This document shows, piece after piece, positions 28,801 to 37,800 of a stretch of 64,000 bases of DNA. This DNA is from Daphnia carinata (Eukaryota > Arthropoda > Branchiopoda > Diplostraca > Daphniidae). The stretch covers positions 7,871,367 through 7,935,366 of the forward strand of contig NC_081339.1 of NCBI RefSeq assembly GCF_022539665.2, in the 5' to 3' direction. Within the stretch, counting starts at the first letter, position 1, and every line of letters begins with the position of its first letter. The notes under the pieces were generated by a model. The model did not search any database, had not been told where the DNA came from, and was given only the letters and a program-made list of their open reading frames with translations. Made by a program: the position numbers and the translations under genes.

Positions 28801-31800
28801 ATCAACGAGTGAGCAGGTTACTGAAACCACGCTTACCAACATTGATGAGGCGACAGAATCACCTTCGTCTACTGGCACATCGATTACCAGTGAAGCTTCT
28901 ACAGTTACCACGCTCATCATCATTGATGAGGTAACAGAATCACCTTCGTCTACTGGCACATCGATTACCAGCGAAGCTTCTACAGACACCACACTCGATG
29001 GACACCAATCGACCTTTTCTTTCACAACCGTTCCTGAAACAAGTAGTCCTATCACGGCTGATACAGTAACAAGCCAGTTACCAAGCGATCAAGTAACAAC
29101 TGAGAAAGAAGCTAACGTTGAAACAACTACTGCAACAAACACTGATGGAGATTTAACGACCTTCAGTGAAATGGGTATGATCAGCACGACGCCTGGCTCA
29201 CTAGAAACACATCCACCGTCGACAACAACTGAAAAAATATCAACATCCACCACAATGAGCGAGATGGAGCAATTCTCTTCAACATCAGCCACTCAAAGTG
29301 TGCCCGCTGAAAATGTACCTAGCACCACAGAGGCCCAATCTCAACAAACAGATGGTTTTAGTACTGAAAACCTTTTCAGCAGTGAAACCTCTTCACTTGC
29401 TACTGCCATACCCGAAGTTATCGCCTCGACAACTGATTCAGAAAGCATTGTAGCTACTCTGACTTCGGACATCTCAACAGATTTCCCCGATTCAGACTCG
29501 CACATTTCCAACTTTCCGGTTTCCCAATCTACAACCGAATCACCAACCAGTACAACACTTCCCATTTCGAGTGATTCTTCCAGTGTTGATAACCTTGACG
29601 TATCGACACAATCTGGTACGACATCTGTCGAAGATCAATCAACGACTATCACATTGAACACGCCAACAGTGACACCTCCGGTGCAAACCACACTGGAGCC
29701 TACTGGCTCAACAACGATTCCATTTGAATCCTCAACGCTGTTTTCTCAATTTGAAACTGACGAAAGTACTCCAGCTGAAACAATTGCCATAATCACTTCC
29801 ACAACGGACATATCGGCACCGACTGAACAATCGGCAACGACAGTTAAAATCCCGTCTGACGGTACAACTGCCGATTTAGTGAATAGCGAAACAACTGGTG
29901 AGCATGGGGGAACTACGATAACTGACAGTTCTGTTCTAACAAGCCAGACCACAGACGGTTTTTCCACTTCCGTATCCTTTACTGAACAAACACTATCTTC
30001 CACAACTTTTGCACCGGTTTCACAGGAAAATGTTGTGACGACACCTACGGCCATGCAATCTTTTTCCTCGACAATGAAAGAAGAAATGGAAACGACTCTT
30101 CCCACTCTGTCAACACTCTTTCCTCATCACACTACTTCTGACCTGTCGTCCACTTTGTTTGTTCAATCAACTACTGTTATCTCCTCAACAGGTTCGACTT
30201 CGGATGAAGTGGAAAGTACCTTCACTTCCACTGAATCTCCTGACACGACACCTTCCGTTACTTTCCCACAAACGAATAACGAAGAATTGGCTTCTTCCAC
30301 TTTCATACCCGATGTGCCTTCAACACTTGAGTTTGATACGGAATCGACTTCTTCAAAACCTACAACAGAGTCTTTTTCTTTTATCACCACTTTGGCATCC
30401 GTTGATACTACTCCAGTAAGTATTGAATCTTCCACGCCAGCAGCCACCATGGTTAGCCCGGTTGAAGAGGCTTCCACCGAGGCTTCCACCGAGGCTTCCA
30501 CCGAGGCTTCCACCGTGTCCCCGACGCAGTTGGTAGCAGAGCAAACGTCACCAACAACTGCGTCAGTTACGGCGACAACCAACGTTGCTACAACCGCATT
30601 ACAGACGGAGGACAGTAGCGAAGCTACGTCGACTACCTTCTCTCAGGTTTCGACTACAGACATTCCACTTACGGAAGATGCTGTTGGAATAACAACGATA
30701 TTACCTAGTACCGGGCCGGCGACAGACGATACGAGTGAAACAAATACGGTTATCACAACCATAGTCGAGGACACGTTAGCAAGCGAAAGTTCGACTCTGG
30801 CCAGCCAAACCACAAACGGTACTTACTCTTCTTTATCTTTTCTTGAACAGACCTTTCCTAGTACCACCTTTACCATTGATTCCGCTCAAATAAATCTTGA
30901 TGCATTCCACTATCAACCATCCCACCTTCCTTCCCGTCACCGGTAACTTAAAATCAAGACATTGTTCTTCCTTGTCTCTCCACGATATTTAGCGATATTC
31001 CTAGTTATGATCTATTAACAACTGTGATGTTTTCTCAACTAACTTTGATTGACTCCACGACAGGTCCAACTTTGGATGAAGTGACGAGCACTTCTTTCTT
31101 CACAACCACTAGTTCTTCTGAGTCTACGTCTTCTATTCCTTTTTCTGAAACGACCAACGAAGAAATTGCTTCTTCCACTATCTCCGATTTTTCTTCTGCG
31201 ACAGAACTGGATACACAATCGACTCCTTCCAGTACAGTAACTACGCTGTTTGAAACCGTACCTTGTTCAGAAACGTTGCTTCCCGTTACGACGGAACCTG
31301 GTACCACTGACGTAGAAACAACATCTTCCGTATCTTTAGTTGAGCAACTTTCAACGCTCAATCCTTCAGAATTTTCAACTCAGCCATTTGACGCACAAAC
31401 TTTACAAACGACAGTTATTCCGACGAATGCCGTATCAACGATGACTGAGATCAGTATTGAATCTACTGATCAAGTGTCTACGCTACCTTCAATCAACTCT
31501 TCGCCTGAAGCAACAACAAAGGATCCGAATAGTACACCGGGCCCTGTAAGTCCTGAAACATCAACACAAGAACCTAGTACCATCACAACTGTCGAAGAAT
31601 TGCCAGTTGCAACAACTTTGGGGGTTACTACTGACACACCCGTTCCAGACGTGACAAATCCAACTACGACTTCGGCTTTCTTTTCGACGGTAGTTACAGA
31701 CGCAACTGAAGCTTCTTCTCCAACTACAGCGGAAGAAACCATAATACACATTCCATCCAGCAATCCTCCTGATCCGTTGGACTCAGACTCGCACGTTTCA

Positions 31801-34800
31801 GGTTCACCTGCTCCTCAACCTACAACGTTGTCACCTTCCGAAATCACAACCACTTCGCAAGCCACTAGCACCACTGTGCTTATTGAAGAAGACTCTTCAA
31901 CCACAACAACAGTGCCGGAAGCTGAAAGTACGAATGACTTTACTACAAGGCCAACAGACGCCACAACGCCCGACGTACAAACTACCGAAGTTAGCGACAG
32001 CACGTCCGCTGATGAACTTCAGGTGTCAACTGACGCGTTTGCAACAGAAATTGGATCGACCACAGATGCAGGACTACCTGGAACATCCACTTCGCCAGGT
32101 GAATTAGTAACTGTACCAGTTACGACCATGACCCCTGGAGTCGAGTCAACGATGAGTCAAACAGAAACGGTGGCATCAGATGAACCAACGACGGACAGCA
32201 TTTTCAGTAGTGAAACAACTGGTGAGACTGCAAGTACTTCTGGTGAATGGTTAACAACATTGAGCTCATTTTTTTCGAGCCAGACGACCACCGAACCTTC
32301 CACCACTTTATCTTTTGCTGAACAAGCATCATCTTCCACAACCTTTGTCCCTGTTACCCCGGAGAATACTGAAGCTGCGTCACTTTCGACGCTCGAAAAT
32401 CTCCCGACAACAATCGCAGAACAGACGGAAACAACTCTTCCCTCTCTGTCAACCTTTATTCCTCTCCAGTCCTCTGTTTCCACATTGGCAGAGGACGTAA
32501 CAACCACTACTTCCTTCCCTATAAGTAACCCAACTCCTGTTTCGACGACGGATAACGAGGAATCAGTTACTCACCAAACTACCATTTCCGATTTTACTGT
32601 CGAGGATTCGGTAACTGTGTCGACTTTTTCCCCTGTGCTAACATCGGAATCTTTCCAACTGTCTACTGAAGTGACTGATGAAATTGAATCAACTTCTTTC
32701 ACTTCTGATGTAAATCAATTCGAAACAACTTCGCAGCCATCTCATTTAACTACTGATGGTCTGTTATCTTCTACCTCATTTCCTTCCACCTCTGAACAGA
32801 TGTTCGAAACCGGTGTACCTAGCCAGTCCGTTACTTCACAAACTGATTTAGGTTCTACGTCAGGATTCGATAACCTAGAAACTGAAAGTACTGGTTTACC
32901 CACGTCCAGCGAAGCTATCATTGAAACAACGGTTTCAGGTACAGAACCAACTTTCAGTACCGAAAATGAATTCTCAGCTTCTCAAATCTCAACCAGCAGT
33001 AATGTAGTAACGAGTGAATCAACATCGTTTTCAACTGTATCTTTTGAACCAACTACAACATTGCCAGAAGAGTTAGGGACCATCACTGAAAGTTCGTTTT
33101 CGACAGAACAAACAACCGTCGTGCCTACCGTATTGACTTCTACGTTTAGTGATTTAGACACTCCCACATCGATCACACATGAACAAACATCTGATGCGAC
33201 ATCTACCACCGAATCCCAAACGTTTCCTTCTGTTACCCTCCCACCAGGAACCGAAGAGCCCGTAGAAACGAGTGTCGCTACCATGCAAAGTAGTGATCAA
33301 ACTAGTGATGTAACAACGAGCGAAATTACAAGTACTTCGCAATCTGAATTATCTCAGACAACAATTTCCCAATCGACCAGCGCTTCAGAGTTGACGGAAT
33401 CTACCACTACCTTGCTGCCAATCAGCACTACAGAGGAGCCAGCTCCGACAACAGAATCTGCTACGAACGAGGCTGTGACATCCACAGTTCCATCATCTGA
33501 TCCCACAAACCAAGAAACTGAATCGCTTTTTTTCACAACGGCCACAACGTTCCAAGAGACGACTGAAACGATGGACTCCACATCACCAAATAGTGAGACG
33601 ACTATTTCTTCGACCGAAACTCCAGATTTGACGATAACCAGTACTTCACAGGAATTGCAAACTGTGACGGCGGAAACAAATCCGACTAGCCAATTATTTG
33701 GTTCTACTACAAGTGGCATTTTTCCAACAACTTCGGAACCATTTTCAGAGGCTGTAACGTTTTCTGGATCATCGACTTCCCAAACGGAAATTCCCTCCAC
33801 CTTTACGACCCAAGATTTCACCGATCTCTCAACTGAAGGGATTTCGACAGTTACAGAGGAAGAAATTTCAGAAACAACCGTTGCATCATCTGATCCGATT
33901 GCCCAAATGACTGACTCGCTTTTCACAACAGAGGTGTCCCAGATGATCAGTTCTTTGCCACCAAGTAGTGAGACCATGTTAACTTCTACGTTCTCTCCTG
34001 ATTTGCCAACAGCTAGTACTTCACATGAATTCACGCCAGAATCGCCAACTATGACAACTGAGACTGATCAGACAATTGTTACAGAATCGTCCCATTCAAT
34101 TAGCCAAACAGCTGACTCCCTTACTACTCTCACAGAGACTTCTGAGACGATCAGCTTGACGCCAATTATTGTTACTTCCACGTTCTCTCCTGACGTTTCG
34201 ACTAGTAGTTCACAGGAACTCACATCAGGATCGCCAGCAACACCGGAGGCAGAACAAACTAGCCAGTTTAGTGAGTCTTCTACGAGCAGTGCCTTTTCAA
34301 CAACTTTGGAACCATTTTCAGAGACCGAAGAGTTAACTGTGTCATCTACTTCCCAAACGGAAAATCCATCTACCTTGACGGACGAAGATTCAACTGATCC
34401 CACAACTGAAGGGTTTTCCACGACTACTCTGGAAGATTCAGAAATAATCGTTACGGAATCATCTGATTCCATTAGCCAAACAACTGATTCTCTTATTACA
34501 ATGACAGAGACTTCAAGCAGTGAAGCAACGGTTATTTCGACTGTGTCTCCGGATTTGCCGATATCTAGTACTTCCCAAGAACCTACGTCGGACTTACCAG
34601 TGACAACGGAGGTTGAATCGACTAGCCAATCTACTGGGCCCTCTACCAGTGAAGCTTTTTCAACCACCTCAGAACCAATTTCAGATGCCGTAACGTTCAC
34701 TGAGTCGTCTTTGTCCGAAACGGACGAACCCACTACTCCACCAACTGACGAGATGTTTACGGACACGTCGGCAGACATTACAGAGACGATCGTTACGGAA

Positions 34801-37800
34801 TCGTTCACCAGTGAAACGATGGCTTCTTCCACTATACCGCCAAATGTGCCAACCACAGAAATCTTAGATATTACGGAAGCACCATCAACAACTATTTCAC
34901 ACTTGACAAGTGATCCTACTGCCACTGTTGCACCCACAACGGATTCTTTTTTATCAGAAGAGTTCTCAACGACTTTTTCTTCCGTTTCAGATGGCTCATC
35001 TACTATCGAAACTTCAACGGTACAAGTCCTAACGACGGACCATACAACTCTTTCTTCTCAATCTTTCTCCGAAACGACCACTGAATTCGTCCCAAGTAGC
35101 ACGTCTCCAACTGAAATTGATCAGACAACTACGGAATCATTTCTGTTTCCTACCGACACATCCATGCCAACAGAAGAGACCAGTTTAATACCGGATTTTA
35201 CAACGGATTCTTCTTTAGTATCTTTCTCGACATCTCCAACAGTCGGAAGCACGACAATCTCGGAAGGCAGCACGGATGCCATGTCAATGAGTGAAGTTAC
35301 CGAGGCAGACATTTCAACGGAAGGCACAACGCCTTCGTCTACAACCGATATTTCAACTAACGTGCCTTCCACTTTTTCGACGCCACCAACTCAACAATCT
35401 TCAGAGGCTGATCTAGTTTCGGAAAATGAAGGTTCCACGGTTGATTTTACAAGTGAATCCACTTTTGTGCCAACGACTGTTAGCCATTCTGATGAGCATA
35501 CAGTTACAACTTCTTTCACTACCGAATCGGCCCATTCAAGTCCTCTGACTGACGAAACTACCAGTGATTCAACTACTGACTTCCCGTCAACCACGATGAG
35601 TCAGAGTTCCGAAACTCCGTTTTCAACAACTTTGGAACCTATTGCATCAACGACATTCGAAATGGAAGCACAAACAAGCCATACTACTGATTCGTCAACG
35701 TTTTTTACCACGGAATTTTCAAGTAGTCCAACTTCGGAAATCACAACGACGACCAGTCTGCAATTTTCTACCGAAAGTTTACCAGAAACTGTCAGTACAG
35801 ATTCCGAATTCACGACTACGTCAGAAAATCCTGACAATTTCGGTCCATCTGATGCAACTACAGTTTTTGAAAGTGAAACCGAAACATCTTTGCCCACTAC
35901 TACCTTTTTCAGCACGACCGCTTCAACAGAAACAACAGAAACTGATGCAACAACAACATCCTCATTTGTGACCACGGAGATGACGACCACAGATCCAACT
36001 ACTGGAATTGCATCAGAGTCTCTTTCAACTGTAATTTTTGAAACGTCTTCAACGATTGATTCAGTGACGTCTACTACTACTGTACAGGAGACTTCTACCA
36101 CTGATCAAACCACCGCATCCCCTTTTGCGTCGACTGGCATGTCAATTGATATTGAAACGTTAGATAACGAAACGACGGACGATTACATTTCTTCCACTGC
36201 TGTAACAACAGAGTCATCAGATCCTTTAATTACTTCTTTCTCACTTCCCCCATCTACTGCATTCACGATTACCGATTCGCCATCTACTATTGACTCATCT
36301 GTAACAACGGCGGGTTTTACTTCTTCTAGTGATCTGGTACCACTATCAACTGATGATACAATCGAACCTGTGACGACAGAATCTAGTGTATTTACAAGTA
36401 GTGCAACGTTAACCGACTCCGTTGATCCTCTTGCCTCCACTGATACGACGATGACCTTAGAGTTGACGTCGACACTTGATCCTTCCCCCTCCCCATCCAT
36501 GCCAACCCCAGACGTGAGTGTTAGCACCATCGACATGCTCACTGAACCGTCCACTACACCTTCGTCTTCATCAGCAGATACTCTGTCGACTGAACCTTAC
36601 ACGGTTACCAACTATCACGGTACTTCTTTCCCGATGACGAATGAATCATATGACGAATTTGCTTCTTCTTGTCTGCTCTTTAACTTGTGTGAAACTGTCA
36701 ATAGTGTCGTGTGTTTTCCTTCATTTGAACCTGTTTTTTTTCTGTCACATTAGAACTGCCTTCTGAGTCTAGTGGGTCATCTGATTTAACTACAACTGAA
36801 GATCCCGGTGAGGTGACATCTACCACATTCATGTTCACTGACGTTACCATAACGCCTTCACAAACCACTGTTGCTGATACTACGGTTACAGATCACTTGA
36901 TCTCGGACGCCACGAGTGATGGCATTTCGTTTAGCACGGTTATACCAGAAAGTATAAACCTTCTGTTTCATCTTAACTTCAATCAGTTCATTTTTCTCAA
37001 CTAACAATTTTACTACTGTCATGTGTTTTCAACAGCTACTACTGAGTTCGTTTCGCTTGTCACGAACATAGTTACGGATCACACGACAGAAACCGTAACA
37101 ACGCAACTCGATTCAGAAACGACGTTTAGCACTCTTCCTTCTACTGTGTTTCCTACAACATTCCAGAGTATGTCTTATTATTTAAAAAAAAACCAGCTCC
37201 GCTTTGCCTTCGAATCGCTATTATCTCTTATCTTTATCGCAAGTTTGCCATTCTAATCGAAACCACGAAAATTTGTTTCCATAAGGTTCAACATCGGCTG
37301 TAACCAGCGATCCTGTAGATCTAAGTGTAGCCACAACAGAGGTTACCACAGCAGTTCCTTGTGGTAAATATAAAAACAAAGTTCCGTCAAACTGTGCTAT
37401 CCTCTATTTTTAAACCGTTCAATCAAATGAATAATATATTTTTTACATTTTTATATAATACAATTAACGTTGTTCTCTAATGATAATAGATATCACTGAC
37501 TCAGCGATAACTGAAGAAACCACCCCCTTTGATTGCGATTCGACTACAACTCAAGAAACCCCTACCACGGTTTTGGGTAGCTCAACTGAAACACCCATCG
37601 TACCAACCGAACAAACAATTACAACTACCGCGTTAGCCGATACGACAGTATCTGATTCTGTAACAACAACTACCCAATCGTTCGAGGGCACAACAGACGA
37701 TAGCACAACTGCTGAAACTGTGGTTATTGAAACAGATGCTGGCATAACAGAGTTTAGCACGGATGAGCCAATAACCTCTGATTGCGATGATGAAGACCTC

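Larger units (their letters stand above)
16200..28815 (+). repeat. Mucin higher-order repeat marked by a hydrophobic LSSILSSIQSTL motif
   Basis: A motif close to TTLSSILSSIQSTLSFTT recurs about twelve times, near 16219, 17281, 18418, 19576, 20659, 21067, 21475, 22567, 23644, 26671, 27717 (shortened) and 28738. Most spacings are 1.02-1.16 kb, roughly 350-385 residues. The exceptions are two steps of 408 bp and one of 3.0 kb, each explained by a younger local expansion. The motif is usually preceded by a short acidic run such as VSDQSE or VTDQSE and often followed by TTGW or TTDW. It is the least variable part of the array and the most hydrophobic. Confidence 0.85.
14865..30942 (+). other. Mucin exon 4: one 16 kb exon of Thr/Ser-rich repeats
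   Basis: An uninterrupted reading frame of about 5,360 codons, dominated by Thr and Ser with Glu, Pro, Val and Ala and almost no Cys, Trp, Lys or Arg. Typical strings are TTTLSSIFSSIQ, VTEATTQS and PSSSEPLT. Exons of this length are rare in animals. The frame is conserved through several layers of repeats (listed separately), which argues for selection on the protein. Antisense open frames rich in Val and Ser mirror it and are shadows of the repetitive codon pattern. Confidence 0.85.

Noticed and set aside
30936-31063. Alternative 128-bp phase-1 mucin intron from CCC|GTCACC to CCACGACAG
   Set aside because: It would match the phase of the other introns, but the donor is poor and it would remove the block at 31005-31063 that aligns with coding DNA of another repeat copy.
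15934-36554. Many 60-290-codon antisense frames rich in Val and Ser
   Set aside because: The Thr/Ser codons of the mucin read as Val, Ser, Gly and Arg on the other strand and rarely make stops. They follow the sense repeats exactly.
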